DNA of 64,000 bases, from contig LNAC01000347.1 in the NCBI GenBank assembly GCA_002007465.1, forward strand, positions 190,135 through 254,134, read 5' to 3'. This document shows, piece by piece, positions 34,901-43,299 of the stretch. Numbering within the stretch: position 1 is the stretch's first letter; each line of letters opens with the position of its first letter. The stretch is from Ailurus styani (Eukaryota; Chordata; Mammalia; Carnivora; Ailuridae). Position numbers and translations under genes: made by a program. The notes beneath the pieces were generated by a model, which worked only from the letters and a program-made list of their open reading frames with translations, was not told where the DNA came from and did not search any database.

Positions 34901-36710
34901 CACAGAGTACTTGAGGTTAGAAACAGGATAAAACCTGGTCTCTGATGGCAGACTGCCTGGGTCTGGATCAGTGGTGTGCTGGTCAACCAACCCTCCAAAA
35001 AGAAAATGTCCCTATTGGTGGCGTGGGGCAGCATCTGTGATCACAGCAGTTCCCACCGTGGCTCATGTCCAGCTACCAGCCAGCTCCCAGAGTTCCCGAA
35101 TGTTCTATAGCTGGCTCTCAGCTTGGGCAGCTGCAGCATCCTTTGAATCCCAGCTCCCCACTCACTCAAGAGGGGGCAGGGGGAGGAGGTTGCCTGGCTG
35201 GTGGAGTCTCCCCGGGCTTCGGTTTTCTACTCTGAGCTGGGGCAGTGATAATGTCAGGACTGATGCTGAAGATTCAGTGAGGTCACGTGTATTTCAGCTT
35301 CCTCCGCACACCGTAGGGAGCACTTCGTAAGTGTTGCTTGTTACGGTTGCAATTGTGACTTCGCCGGGTGGGCCAGGGGCACCATGAGCAAAGGCAGGCA
35401 GGAAGGCACGCGATGGGCCGAAGAGGGTTATGCGATCTTGTGCCGGCAGCAGCACCCAGTCAGGTGGCAGGGCGCAGGGTGACACTTTATACACTGTGAG
35501 GTACGATCTTGCTGTTTATTTTACCTCCTTGTCTCCTGTAAGTCAAAGGGAGAGCACGATCATCCAAAACCAGAAACCAAATTGGAAGCTGAGGCAAGAA
35601 GAACGATGAAGAAAGCACACACGGCGTCTGCCTCTGTCTCCGTAAAGCCGAAGGAGAGCCCAGAGACAAAGGTAACCGGGCCCCCCGTGTGTTCAAAACA
35701 TATGGCCACCCAGGGGCAGTACCCTTCCCACGACAGATGAGGTCAAAACCATCCCATCTGGCTCGACTGCAGGGTAGCATCCCCCAGAAAAAAGAAATAG
35801 AATCTGGGGGTTTCCCTCTTAAAATTTCTACCATCTTTGTAGCACGCTCTCAGATACTCTTAAACTCCAGGTAATTTTAGAAACATCTTCCCTGCTACAA
35901 TGACAAGGAGAAACTTGGATTAGTACTTAACCTCTATTTGGCACTTTATATTTTGGTTCAGAAATGAACCTAAAGTGGTCTCTGCAAAATATCAGCCTTG
36001 TGTTTTTAAAATTTCTTTCCAAAATTGCCATCCTTCCCCTAAATAGATGAGCACACTCTACCCAGGTGAAATAACCAGGAAGTTTCTGAAAACATTGGCC
36101 ACCTGTGGGGTTGGGGGTTGGAGAGGCCACATGTGATGTGAGACCTCTGGCTTTATGGGCATCATATCATGGGTTGGTGGGTTTGTCTGCTTAATAGTGA
36201 TGCTAATTCCTATATTTTGGTACTGCTCCATGCTCCACATTTCTTTTCATGAGGATGAAGATGGAGCCAGTCCATTCCTGGAGGTTCTAAATGTGCCTTA
36301 TGTAGGAAAAAAATGTTATTTGGGTCTGTTACAGGAACATCTGAGCCCCTGAAACCGAATGGTGGGTTCCTCACCCCTTCTCCCAGCCATGGGACAAGTT
36401 GAAGGGCATTTCCTCCCACTCACTCTACCTGGTCATAGTCTCTCTACCTCCACCCTCTTGTTATAGAAACAAGCAGATCACTTAATTCTCAATCAGCTTC
36501 TTTCCCTATGATGAACTGGAAAGTAGTACGCTTCCTTTATTTATAGAAATAAATTTACGACTTCATATTCTAGAGGTCCTATTTACGATTCAACAGAATC
36601 CCCATGAGCTCGGAGAAAAGGCTCTTGAGAAAAACAACAACAGCAAAACAACCCTAGCCTCTCAGACTGTAAACAGTGCTAAAAAATAGGAAAGTCAAGG
36701 AAGGAAATGA

Positions 36711-36775
<65 letters not shown>

Positions 36776-37937
36776 CTGGGTGAGCGGGCAAGAGGAACCC
36801 ACTGAGAGTTACACTGAGTGAAAAATAAATCTTTGAAGCGGTAGTTTGATTTTTCTTAAATAGTCTCTTACAAGTTTCTCACAAAGGCAGTTACTGTATC
36901 AGATTTGTGTTTGAGGATGAAACAGTTTAAACACGCTCACTCTGCCCAGAGTCGGAGGAGTGAGAGTAACTCAGCTCGTACTGGTGAGTAGGCTTTCCCA
37001 TGGACGTGGAGGCAACCTTGACTTCTTTCAGGCTTTAAGTGCTTGTGGTGAAACCGCGCTGTGCGTTTGTGCTTCAAGTATGTAAGGAATGAGGAAAATC
37101 AGACAGAGCGCATGTTTGTACAGAGTAACTCTGGGTGCCTGTGGTAGTCGTGTCAATTTGCTTAACTTATTAATGTGAGCTTTTCGCTTTCCTTTCTAGT
37201 CTCTTCCAGGTGAAACCCAAAGTTGGGGAAGTTTACCTTTAACTTGGTCTTTCCAGGAGGGCGTCCAATTGCCCAGTAGTTACAGTGGACATTTAATAGC
37301 TAATACTCCCCAGCAGAAGTCACTGAATGATTGCTTATTCTTCTCCAAGAGCTATTGCTTAGGGGGAACCACTGACCTGGCAGACCCCACTTCCACCTTG
37401 GGCCCCACTAAGCTCTATGAGAAATGCAAACTGTCCAGTAGTTGGATCTGTAATAGTGGGGACCTGCTTCGTCCTGTTTCTGGAGTCTTCTCTGACTACG
37501 ATGATCGGCAAACGTGGAATAGAAACACTGCCTTGGGGAGACATTCTCTTAATGACAACTATTGTCCCGGTTATCCTGTCCCTCTGACCAGCTGGCCTTA
37601 TGACTTCTCCCCTTCCCAGAACTCTGCAGAACCCCTTCCCCCGCAGATTCCAGTGGAAACGTTTGCAGCCGAAAGTAGCTGTCGCCCATTATGGCCAAAT
37701 CCAGGGGGTGAGCTTTATGAAGAGAAGGTGCATGTGGATTTTAACAGCTGCTTCCCTTCCTCCACATGCCACTCACCTCAGGAAGACCCCTTTCTCCTTA
37801 CCTACACCTCCCATCCCCACCATCAATACTCATTGACAGGCAAGAGCAGCAAGTGGGATTTTGATGAAGACATGAGGGGCATGGGTTTGGATCATTACAG
37901 CAATGAGATGCTTCTAAACCTCTGTCCTTTAAGATGA
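21930..37937 (+). CDS. GCM1: GCM1, chorion-specific transcription factor GCMa (five coding exons)
   Basis: The coding join is 21930-22004, 33268-33520, 34399-34511, 35543-35671 and 37200-37937: 1308 nt, 435 residues plus TGA (human 436). GCM1 is a nuclear zinc-binding transcription factor that drives syncytiotrophoblast differentiation in placenta. The DNA-binding GCM domain spans about residues 14-170, with 'WFQEWPDSY' at 32-40, '[20 protein letters not shown]' at 57-76 and '[18 protein letters not shown]' at 113-130. Candidate zinc ligands include C76, C82, C86, C101, C113, C116, C125, H128, H152 and H154. K156 sits in 'PKPE', matching the SUMO-acceptor lysine described for human GCM1. The C-terminal part (191-435) is the less conserved transactivation region and ends 'LLNLCPLR'. 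All phases agree and no frameshift or early stop is seen, so the gene looks functional. The start at 21930 has a good Kozak context (G at -3 and +4). Confidence 0.97.
22396..22600 (-). mobile_element. can-SINE, older type
   Basis: The reverse form carries a (ga)n tract. The head ends 'aactgagccactcaagtgtccc'. The target-site duplication 'atatagtaat' lies at 22385 and 22602. Confidence 0.95.
22791..22970 (-). mobile_element. can-SINE, mustelid-type
   Basis: The reverse form has 'acagagagagatcacaagtaggcagagagg' and 'ggctttaacccactgagccac'. The 16-base target-site duplication 'tggctttttaactctt' is exact (22775-22790 and about 22971-22986). Confidence 0.97.
23502..23679 (-). mobile_element. can-SINE, older type
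   Basis: The reverse form has 'aaagattttattcatttatttgagagag' and 'gcttaactgacggagccacccaggtgcc'. Part of the middle is missing ('gactccccgataagcaggactcaatcc'). Confidence 0.93.
24013..24240 (+). mobile_element. can-SINE with expanded (AAAT)n tail
   Basis: The copy runs from 'ggggtgcctggggggctcagttggttaagcgtctgcc' to a long A-tail. About eleven (aaat) units at 24169-24213 are likely polymorphic. The target-site duplication is 'ggaagcacca'/'ggaagtacca'. Confidence 0.96.
24497..24691 (+). mobile_element. can-SINE, old
   Basis: A diverged copy ('ggggtgcctggctgggtcagtcagttaggcctctgac'). The flanks 'agtgtagtgtccctt' and 'aagtgccgtgtccctt' form an aged target-site duplication. Confidence 0.88.
24850..25110 (+). 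repeat. MIR
   Basis: Nearly the whole MIR order can be followed: 'ggcttggaattccagttctgcc', 'cctttactgagactccctttcctcttctgaaaatg', 'ctcaccggtctaggattctgtga' and 'acgcagtgcctgacatatatta'. Confidence 0.75.
25847..26056 (+). mobile_element. can-SINE, old
   Basis: The head 'tggggctactgggtggctcagttggttaagcatctgac' is followed by a diverged body, a (CT)n tract and the tail 'caaataaataagttaaatta'. Confidence 0.9.
26060..26125 (-). repeat. L2 3'-end fragment
   Basis: 'aaacatttctgagtgactagaatgtgtcagacactatagcgggctctggggatac' matches the reverse of the L2 3' end. The element may extend to about 26400 with strong decay. Confidence 0.6.
27257..27357 (+). mobile_element. Short, old can-SINE
   Basis: A tRNA-like unit ('ggggagcctggctggctcagtcagtaaagcatacaactctt', 'gggttgtaagttcaagccc') goes straight to 'cttacttaaaaaaaaa' without the CT domain. 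Confidence 0.85.
28314..28516 (-). mobile_element. can-SINE, mustelid-type
   Basis: A full-length reverse copy with the target-site duplication 'tgaattgttttttct' exact on both sides (28299-28313 and 28517-28531). Confidence 0.97.
28843..29034 (+). mobile_element. can-SINE, caniform type
   Basis: A full-length copy with 'ggggcgcctgtgtggctcagtcattaagcgtctgcc'. The 16-base target-site duplication 'agaacttcaagtaatt' is exact (28827-28842 and about 29035-29050). Confidence 0.97.
29717..29830 (+). mobile_element. Short, old can-SINE
   Basis: 'ggggcacctggcgactcagtcagaagagcatgcgactctt' through 'tagaggctactaaaaaaacc' is the short form without the CT domain. It is followed 55 bases later by a second such element. 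Confidence 0.85.
29885..30009 (+). mobile_element. Short, old can-SINE
   Basis: 'ggggcacccatctggtttggtagcttgagaatgtgactc' through 'gtgtggagcctacttaaaaaataaatattt'. It is more diverged than its neighbour. Confidence 0.8.
31080..31255 (-). repeat. MIR
   Basis: Reverse MIR: 'ttaactcatccagtcttcaaaacatccctgtgaggcaggtactcctgtc', 'ccattttacagagcaggagacgaggaa' and 'aaggaacttggttaaga'. Confidence 0.85.
31265..31490 (+). mobile_element. MER1/hAT-group DNA transposon fossil, complete length
   Basis: It runs from 'aggagttaggaaacttctgtaaagggccagatagtcaatatttt' through 'atggctgtgttctaataaaactttac' to 'gggctggatttgacccatgggc'. It is the same family as the split copy at 255-808. Confidence 0.75.
31911..32096 (-). 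mobile_element. can-SINE, mustelid-type, internally shortened
   Basis: The reverse form has a 32-base (ga)n tract (31942-31972). The segment between 'ccctgctcagc' and 'tcgatcccagg' is shortened, and the head is cut to 'ggctttaacccacccagg'. The flank 'tctagaatctt' recurs as 'aagaatctt'. Confidence 0.93.
32255..32410 (-). repeat. MIR
   Basis: Reverse MIR: 'tgacatttattgagatcttattccatgctaggtgctgtgctaagtat', 'ttgaggtaggcaggtctcc' and 'gtacagatgaagaaacagaagcaca'. Confidence 0.8.
33034..33212 (-). mobile_element. can-SINE ending 55 bases upstream of the GCM-domain exon
   Basis: The reverse form runs from 'taagatcttatttatttgagagag' to 'cttaaccgatggagccacccaggcgcacc'. The flanks 'cagctgtgtgttttt' and 'acacagttgtgtttt' form the aged duplication. 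It leaves only 55 bases of original intron before the acceptor at 33267. Confidence 0.95.
33268..33520 (+). CDS. GCM1: GCM1 coding exon 2 (residues 26-109, first base of codon 110)
   Basis: It encodes most of the GCM DNA-binding domain, including the '[18 protein letters not shown]' stretch and C76, C82, C86 and C101. The donor 'caga|gtgagt' splits the Arg110 codon after its first base (phase 1). The exon is clearly more GC- and CpG-rich than its introns. Confidence 0.97.
33521..34398 (+). other. GCM1: GCM1 intron between coding exons 2 and 3
   Basis: It is repeat-free as far as recognised, with C-runs near 33577 and 33787. It ends in the acceptor 'tgctctcttacag' at 34398. Confidence 0.8.
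34399..34511 (+). CDS. GCM1: GCM1 coding exon 3 (rest of codon 110 to residue 147)
   Basis: It encodes '[20 protein letters not shown]' and '[17 protein letters not shown]', the second half of the GCM domain with its Cys-x2-Cys pair. The donor 'ccag|gttgga' is weak at +3 to +6. Phase 0 at the end. Confidence 0.97.
34512..35542 (+). other. GCM1: GCM1 intron between coding exons 3 and 4
   Basis: Mostly unique, with weak MIR-like traces at about 34775-34870 and 35285-35345. The acceptor is 'gtctcctgtaag' at 35542, an AAG rather than CAG site. Confidence 0.75.
35543..35671 (+). CDS. GCM1: GCM1 coding exon 4 (residues 148-190)
   Basis: It encodes the end of the GCM domain ('[20 protein letters not shown]') with H152, H154 and the candidate SUMO site K156, and then a Ser/Lys-rich linker. 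The donor is 'aag|gtaacc', phase 0. Confidence 0.96.
35672..37199 (+). other. GCM1: GCM1 intron between coding exons 4 and 5
   Basis: Unique except for a compound microsatellite at 36711-36775. It has no SINE, unlike the first long intron. The acceptor is 'ttcctttctag' at 37199. Confidence 0.85.
36711..36775 (+). repeat. (TG)n(AG)n compound microsatellite in GCM1 intron
   Basis: About 20 TG units with one 'gcg' interruption run directly into about 9 AG units. It is likely length-polymorphic and is a usable locus-specific marker. Confidence 0.97.
37200..37937 (+). CDS. GCM1: GCM1 last coding exon (residues 191-435 and stop)
   Basis: It encodes the whole C-terminal transactivation part in one exon, opening '[20 protein letters not shown]'. 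It includes '[16 protein letters not shown]', '[13 protein letters not shown]', '[20 protein letters not shown]' and the end 'LLNLCPLR'. It is Ser/Pro-rich, and the conserved segments match human GCM1 order. Stop TGA is at 37935-37937. Confidence 0.97.
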   Translation, partial: SLPGETQSWGSLPLTWSFQEGVQLPSSYSGHLIANTPQQKSLNDCLFFSKSYCLGGTTDLADPTSTLGPTKLYEKCKLSSSWICNSGDLLRPVSGVFSDYDDRQTWNRNTALGRHSLNDNYCPGYPVPLTSWPYDFSPSQNSAEPLPPQIPVETFAAESSCRPLWPNPGGELYEEKVHVDFNSCFPSSTCHSPQEDPFLLTYTSHPHHQYSLTGKSSKWDFDEDMRGMGLDHYSNEMLLNLCPLR

Positions 37938-37944
37938 TCCAAAT

Positions 37945-38708
37945 CGAGAATCTTGTATTCTATTAGCAGGAATGTAATTTAGTGCAGATACTCTGGAAAA
38001 CAGTATGGAGGTTCCTTAGAAAATTCAAAGTAGAACTACCTGCTCTCCCCTGGTCATTGCAGAATCATTCACAATAGTCAAAGTATGGAAACTGCCTAAG
38101 TGTCCATTAGCAGAGGAATGGATACAGAAAATATGGTATGTGTGTATGTGTGTATATATATATATATACACACATACACAATGGACTGTTACTCAGCCTC
38201 ACAAAAGCGAGGAAATCTTACCATTTGCAACAACATGGATCGACCTTGAGGGAATTATGCTAAGTGAAATAAGCCAGACAGAAAAAGACAAATACTGTGT
38301 GATCTCACTTACATGTGGAATCTAAAAAAACCCAGACTCATAAAAACAGATCAAATTGGGGTTGCCAGAGGTGGGGGGTGGGAGTCGTGGTGGGGAATTG
38401 GGTAAAGGCAATCAAAAGATACAAACTTCCAGTTTTAAGATAAATTAAGTTCTGGAGATATAATGTACAACATGATGACTCTGGTTAACAATATTGTATT
38501 GCATGTTGGAAAGTTGCTGAGAGAGTAGATCTTAAATGTTCTTACAACAAGGGGGAAAAATGTGTAACTATGTGAAGCAGTGGATATTAACTTACTGTGG
38601 TAAAAACTTTGGCAGTATATACACATATCGGGTCATTATGTTGTACATCTTGAACTTATACAATGTTGTATGTTAATTACATCAATAAAACTGGAAGAAG
38701 AAAAAAAA
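37945..38708 (+). mobile_element. L1 3'-end fragment directly after the GCM1 stop codon
   Basis: L1 ORF2 C-terminal and 3' UTR sequence: 'gcaggaatgtaatttagtgcag', 'gaaaacagtatggaggttcctta', 'tatgctaagtgaaataagcc', 'gagagtagatcttaaatgttctta' and 'cattatgttgtacatcttgaactta'. It ends in an A-rich tail at 38699-38708. A likely target-site duplication ('aagatgatccaaat' from 37931, 'aagatgaccccagat' from 38707) includes the GCM1 stop codon. It lies in sense with GCM1 and would form most of the proximal 3' UTR. Confidence 0.85.
38684..38689 (+). terminator. GCM1: Candidate polyadenylation signal AATAAA supplied by the L1
   Basis: This is the first AATAAA after the GCM1 stop, in 'catcaataaaactgg', 15 bases before the L1 A-tail. 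No AATAAA or ATTAAA occurs between 37938 and here. Use by GCM1 is inference. Confidence 0.4.
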
Positions 38709-39720
38709 GATGACCCCAGATTTTTTACAACCATTCAAAAAAACTGTTTTAGGAAATGGCTGAAAGAATTTCTTTGGGAAAGAGTTTTCAGAACATAACC
38801 ACAGGTAAATCGGAATCATGGCAACAAGCAGAAGGCAAGACTTCCTCACACGAGTAATTTGGGTCCTCCTCTATTCCAGTCCTCCTATCCTTAGTGAGGA
38901 GTGGAAACTTGTCTGGTCTATGGCAGGAAATGTCCCCTGCTTTTTCTCCTTCCACATTGTTTGGGGCTCTCACTGCCTCTACTGCGTTATCGGTTACATT
39001 GTCCTTGAATCCGATCAAACAGCAGAGATAAGAAAAGCCCACCTACCTAGGATCTCACCTCTGCCTGCTGGGAAGTTGAAGCTGAAGCAACAGGGATAAA
39101 GGGTAAGAGAGCTTCAGAGGTGTAGAAAGATAAAGAATGTACCACTGAGGGATTTAATGTGTTGCCTAGTATTAAACATGTGGGATTCATTCGTGAACTC
39201 TGTGTTTTATGGTTGATTTCTAAGACTTATCAAGATAAGGAATATTGATTATGCCTAAGACAAAGACCAAGACCAAATGGCTGCAGGAAGAAAAATCCCT
39301 ATGGTACCAAATGGCCTCCTGCTCTTCTTCCTTCTCACTCTTCTTCACCACCTTCCCCTTTCATGAAGGCTTAGACTTTTGTCCCATTTAACTTTGTTGT
39401 TATAGTGCCTAACTCAGTGCCAGGTTCCTAATAGGTCCTTGAGAAATGTTAGCTAAGAAAAATCCTTGTGTAATTAATGTGGCCATGGTTGGCCAGCCAT
39501 ATTTCAATGCCAGTTCTTTGCTAAAGTAATTGACAATAAAAGGTGAGCCTAGACATAAAACCTGGAAAGAACTGTGCAATAAACAAATATTTTCCAAAAT
39601 TAATTATTTTTCTTTCTATTTGAAGGATAACAAATGCATATAATACAAAATTTGGTTGCCGGTCTCCTCCTCAAGGCAATATTGACTCATTTCTTGTTTA
39701 TTCTTCTAGAGATAGAGGTA

Positions 39721-39723
<3 letters not shown>
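38709..39723 (+). other. GCM1: Unique sequence after the L1, probable original GCM1 3' UTR
   Basis: It begins with the putative second copy of the L1 target site and shows no repeat. AATAAA motifs at 39535-39540 and 39578-39583 could end a longer GCM1 transcript; once the L1 is subtracted the 3' UTR would be about 0.9 kb. This is inference from signals only. Confidence 0.45.
39578..39583 (+). terminator. GCM1: Candidate distal polyadenylation signal AATAAA
   Basis: 'gtgcaataaacaaa', with a companion AATAAA 43 bases upstream at 39535. Both lie in unique sequence before the (GT)n repeat and are plausible ends for GCM1. Confidence 0.4.

Positions 39724-39767
<44 letters not shown>
39724..39767 (+). 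repeat. (GT)n microsatellite
   Basis: About 21 uninterrupted GT units; likely polymorphic. Confidence 0.97.
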
Positions 39768-39768
<1 letters not shown>

Positions 39769-39882
39769 TATCGTACTAGATTCACTTCTAGCATGGCTTT
39801 TGTCATTTTAGGACACAATCTGGGCATCAGGTCCTTATAATCATACAGGACCTTATAAGCATATAATTGCCTCATTTTTATT

Positions 39883-40065
39883 TCAAAGATTTTACTTATT
39901 AGAGAGAGAGTGCACAAGTGGGGGTAGGGGAGCAGCAGGCAGAGGGAGAAGCAGAAGCAGACTCCCCACTGAGCAGGGAGCCCAATGCAAGTCTCGATCC
40001 CGGGACCTGGAGATGTGACCTGAGCTGAAGGCAGATGCTTAACCAACTGAGCCACCCAGGCATCC
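39883..40065 (-). mobile_element. can-SINE
   Basis: The reverse form runs from 'aaagattttacttattagagagag' to 'aaccaactgagccacccaggcatcc'. The flanks 'ttgcctcattttta' and 'ttgtctcattttta' form the target-site duplication. Confidence 0.95.
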
Positions 40066-40800
40066 TGAGTTGTCTCATTTTTAATGGTACAGAATACATT
40101 CCATGACTGTATTATCATTAATTTAAATAGTCCCCTATTGATAGACATTTAGATTGGGTTGAATCTACTTAATTTGTTTTCTAAGTGCATAAAACTTACA
40201 TGTTCGGTTTAACAGAATTCTTTTTTTTTTTTAAGATTTTATTTATTTGACACAGAGAGAGAGATTACAAGTAGGCAGAGAGGCAGGCAGAGAGACAGGG
40301 AGAGGAGGAAGCAGGCTCCCCGCTGAGCAGAGAACCCGATGCGGGCCTCGATCCCAGGATGCTGAGATCATGACCTGAGCCAAAAGCAGAGGCTTTAACC
40401 CACTGAGCCAGCCAGGTGCCCGGTTTAACAGAATTCTGAAGCAAATGCTTATGTAAGCACCATTCCTGCCAAGAAATAGAACTTACTGGCAGTTCAGTAA
40501 ATCGAGGTCCCCTGATAGCCCCTAATCTCACCCACTCCTGATCTTAAACCCTTTGCTGCATTCCAAACGTAATCAACTGGCTTTTTATATTTTTACTACC
40601 CCTGTGTGTACTACTAAGCAATAGTTTGGTTTTGCCTTTTGGGGGAAGCTTAAATAGAATCATATGGGATACTGTAAAAAAAATGTTGAAATATAACTTA
40701 CATACAGAAGAATGCACAAATCGTAGTCCATACAACTCGGTAAATTGTCACAAGCATACACTAACCTAGCCATCACCTAGTTAGTATATAGTCTGCTCAA
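40066..40800 (-). mobile_element. Old L1-type fragments, patchy
   Basis: Segments such as 'tagtcccctattgatagacatttagattgggttg' (40127), 'caagaaatagaacttac' (40470), 'caatagtttggttttgcc' (40619) and 'gaatcatatgggatact' (40657) match antisense L1 3' regions. The order is disturbed and a SINE interrupts. More than one element may be present. Confidence 0.5.
40221..40420 (-). mobile_element. can-SINE, mustelid-type
   Basis: A full-length reverse copy with the target-site duplication 'ggtttaacagaattct' exact at 40206-40221 and 40422-40437. Confidence 0.97.
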
Positions 40801-40883
40801 CATTGTATCCATAAGAATCAGATTGTTTTGTGTAGCTGTAGTTTTTTTCAGTCATATTAAATTATCTTTTCAACTTTGTTTAA

Positions 40884-40964
40884 TCTCTACACCCAATGTG
40901 GGGCTCAAATTCACAACCCTGAAATCAAGAGCCGTATGCTCAGCCAGAGCAAGCCAGGCACCCC
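40884..40964 (-). mobile_element. Short, old can-SINE fragment
   Basis: Reverse of the short form: 'tctacacccaatgtggggctcaaattcacaaccctgaaatcaagagccg' to 'gccaggcacccc'. Confidence 0.8.
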
Positions 40965-41826
40965 TACATTTTTTTTCCACCCAAAATGCCTTTCTCCATG
41001 GTCTAAAATAAGCGGTCTCCGCTTGCTAAAAATTTTGGCTTAAGATTCTGGAAAGTAGTGTGCCGTGAAATTCAGTTCTCTGAGATTTCCAGGGTTTTGC
41101 TTCCCTCCATCTGCGTGGTCCTTGAGTCTATACAACCGCCGGATCTGAGAGTTTGAACTAAGTTTAAAGGTCACTTGTGCAAATAACTGAACAGACATGA
41201 ATCTCGATTACTATTTCCCAAATAAAAGTTGGTCCAGCATGTTTTTATTGCTTTTCAGAGAAGAGAAATTCTTTTCTTCAGAGCATAATCACCGAATAAA
41301 AACTATAGTAGACTTAAAATAAACTTTAATCCTTGAATATTGTGATTTTTCTTTGTTTTTCAAAGGGATAATTCTGAATCATTCTTCCTGTTCCACTTCT
41401 GAGAGCAGGGATGGGGTAGATTAGTGTGTGTGTTCAATTTTTTTAGAGATAGAATTGCCCTGTAACATTGTATTAGCTTTAGCTATCCATACAACACAAT
41501 GATTTGATATTTGTGTATATTGTGAAATGATCACCACAGTAAGTTTTGTCAACACCCGTAGCTGCACATAATTCCAAGCATTTTTTCTTGTGATGAGAAT
41601 TGTTAGGATCTGTTCTCTTAGCATCTGGCAAATATATACAGTATTGTTTCGTCTTGTGTGCGCGATTAACTTTAACTGAAGCTGCCAACCTATTTTTACA
41701 AAACGGCTGTATTATTTTGCATTCTTACAAGTAGTGTACAAGAGTTCCAGTTGCTTCTTGATACAGTCTTTTAAATTTTAGCCTTTCTAGTAGGTATATG
41801 TAGTGCTATTTCAGTGTGGTCTTTAT

Positions 41827-42015
41827 TTTTTTTTTAAAAGATTTATTTATTTGACAGAGAGATACAGTGAGAGAGGGAACACAAGCAGGGGGAGTAGGAG
41901 AGGGAGAAGCAGGCTCCCCACTGAGCAGAGCCTGATGCAGGGCTTGATCCCAGGACCCTGGGATCGTGACCTGAGCTGAAGGCAGACACTTAACGCCTGA
42001 GCCACCCAGGTGTCC
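41827..42015 (-). mobile_element. can-SINE within L1
   Basis: The reverse form is bracketed by the exact duplication 'cagtgtggtcttta' (about 41812 and 42016). Confidence 0.96.
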
Positions 42016-42050
42016 CCAGTGTGGTCTTTAAAAAAAAAAAAAAAAAGGAT

Positions 42051-42221
42051 TGATTTTTTTTTTCAAAGGTTTTATTTATTTGTCAGAGAGAGAGAGAGAG
42101 AGAGCCCAAGCAGGAGGAGTGGCAGGCAGAGGAAAAAGCAGGTTGAACTCCATCTCAGGACCCTGGGATCATGACCTCAGCCAAAGGCAGACACTTAACC
42201 TACTGAGCCACCCAGGTGACC
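42051..42221 (-). mobile_element. can-SINE within L1, internally shortened
   Basis: The reverse form runs from 'caaaggttttatttatttgtcagag' to 'cctactgagccacccaggtgaccc'. The block around 'ctccctgctgagcagggagcc' is missing. It follows an A-run at 42029-42046. Confidence 0.92.
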
Positions 42222-42420
42222 CAATTTATTTATTTATTTTAGAGAGGAGGAGGTGGGATTGAGGGAGAGCGAGGGAGAAACTCTAAGCAGACTGCATTGA
42301 CTACAGAAGCTAACATGGGGCTCTAGGTCCCGATCTCATGACCCAGGGACCAGGACCCCAGCCAGAACCAAGTATAAGCAAGTGTCAGCCACTTAACTCA
42401 CTGCGCCACCTAGGCACCCC
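42222..42420 (-). mobile_element. can-SINE within L1, older
   Basis: The reverse form abuts the previous SINE directly: 'aatttatttatttattttagagagg' to 'taactcactgcgccacctaggcacccc'. The body is heavily diverged. Confidence 0.88.
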
Positions 42421-42529
42421 TCACCATGGTCTTAATTTGCATTTCCCCTGATGACTTAAGATGCTGAACTTATTTTTGTATGCTTATTTGCCATTTGTAT
42501 ATCTTTGGTGACGTGCCTATTCGAAACTT

Positions 42530-42704
42530 TTTTTTTAAGATTTTATTTATTTGATAGAGAGTGTCCAAATGCACAAGAGGGAGAGTGTGAGAGGAAGTAG
42601 CAGGCTCCCTACTGGGAGGCTGCTGCAGGCCTTGATCCCAGGACGCTGGGATCATGACCAAAGCCGAGGGCAGACATTTAACGGACTGAGCCACCCAGGC
42701 GCCC
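42530..42704 (-). mobile_element. can-SINE within L1
   Basis: The reverse form has the target-site duplication 'cctattcgaaactttt'/'cctattcgaacctttt' (42514 and 42704). Confidence 0.96.
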
Positions 42705-43299
42705 CTATTCGAACCTTTTGTCTACTTCTTTATTGGGTTGATTTCCCAATAAAAAGTTGTAGGAGTTATATATTCTTACGAGATACATATTCTCCAGATT
42801 TTTTTCTTAAACCTTTTGGATAAAAGTCTATAATCAGATATATGTTCTACACATTTTTATTCCAACTGTTAGTCTTTTCTGATCTAAGATCACAAAAGGT
42901 TTTTCCTTTGGTTTCTGCTAGAAATTTTATTTCTCAGCTCTTACATTTAGGTCAGTGTTCCATTTCTGGTTATATGGCATGAAGTAAGCATTGAGCTTCA
43001 TTTTCTTTTGCACATGGATATGAAGTGGTTTCAGCATGATTTGTTGAATCAAAATGTAACTGTGATCTTTGGTTTAATGAATATTCGGAATTTCTGCTTT
43101 TATGACTGTTACAGGTAGACCGTTTGGTGTACTATAATTACATTACCCTTCTTAGTCAACAGATTGTTTATTCTGGAGTTAATGATTATCTCATCTCATT
43201 GCTTAGTTTGCTATATTACTAACAATAGTTTATCCTTAACCACTGTCCAACTTATACAAGTCCTTTTATTTACAGTAATTCACAGTTTTCTTTTTCTTT

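Larger units (their letters stand above)
41435..43200 (-). mobile_element. L1 3' part, riddled with SINEs
   Basis: On the plus strand the reverse of the L1 3' UTR comes first ('gtattagctttagctatccatacaacacaatgatttgatatttgtgtatattg', 41470). It is followed by the end of ORF2 in reverse ('cttaatttgcatttcccctgatga', 42431) and more of ORF2 to about 43200. Four can-SINEs, all in the same reverse direction, are inserted at 41827-42704. No intact reading frame remains. Confidence 0.85.
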
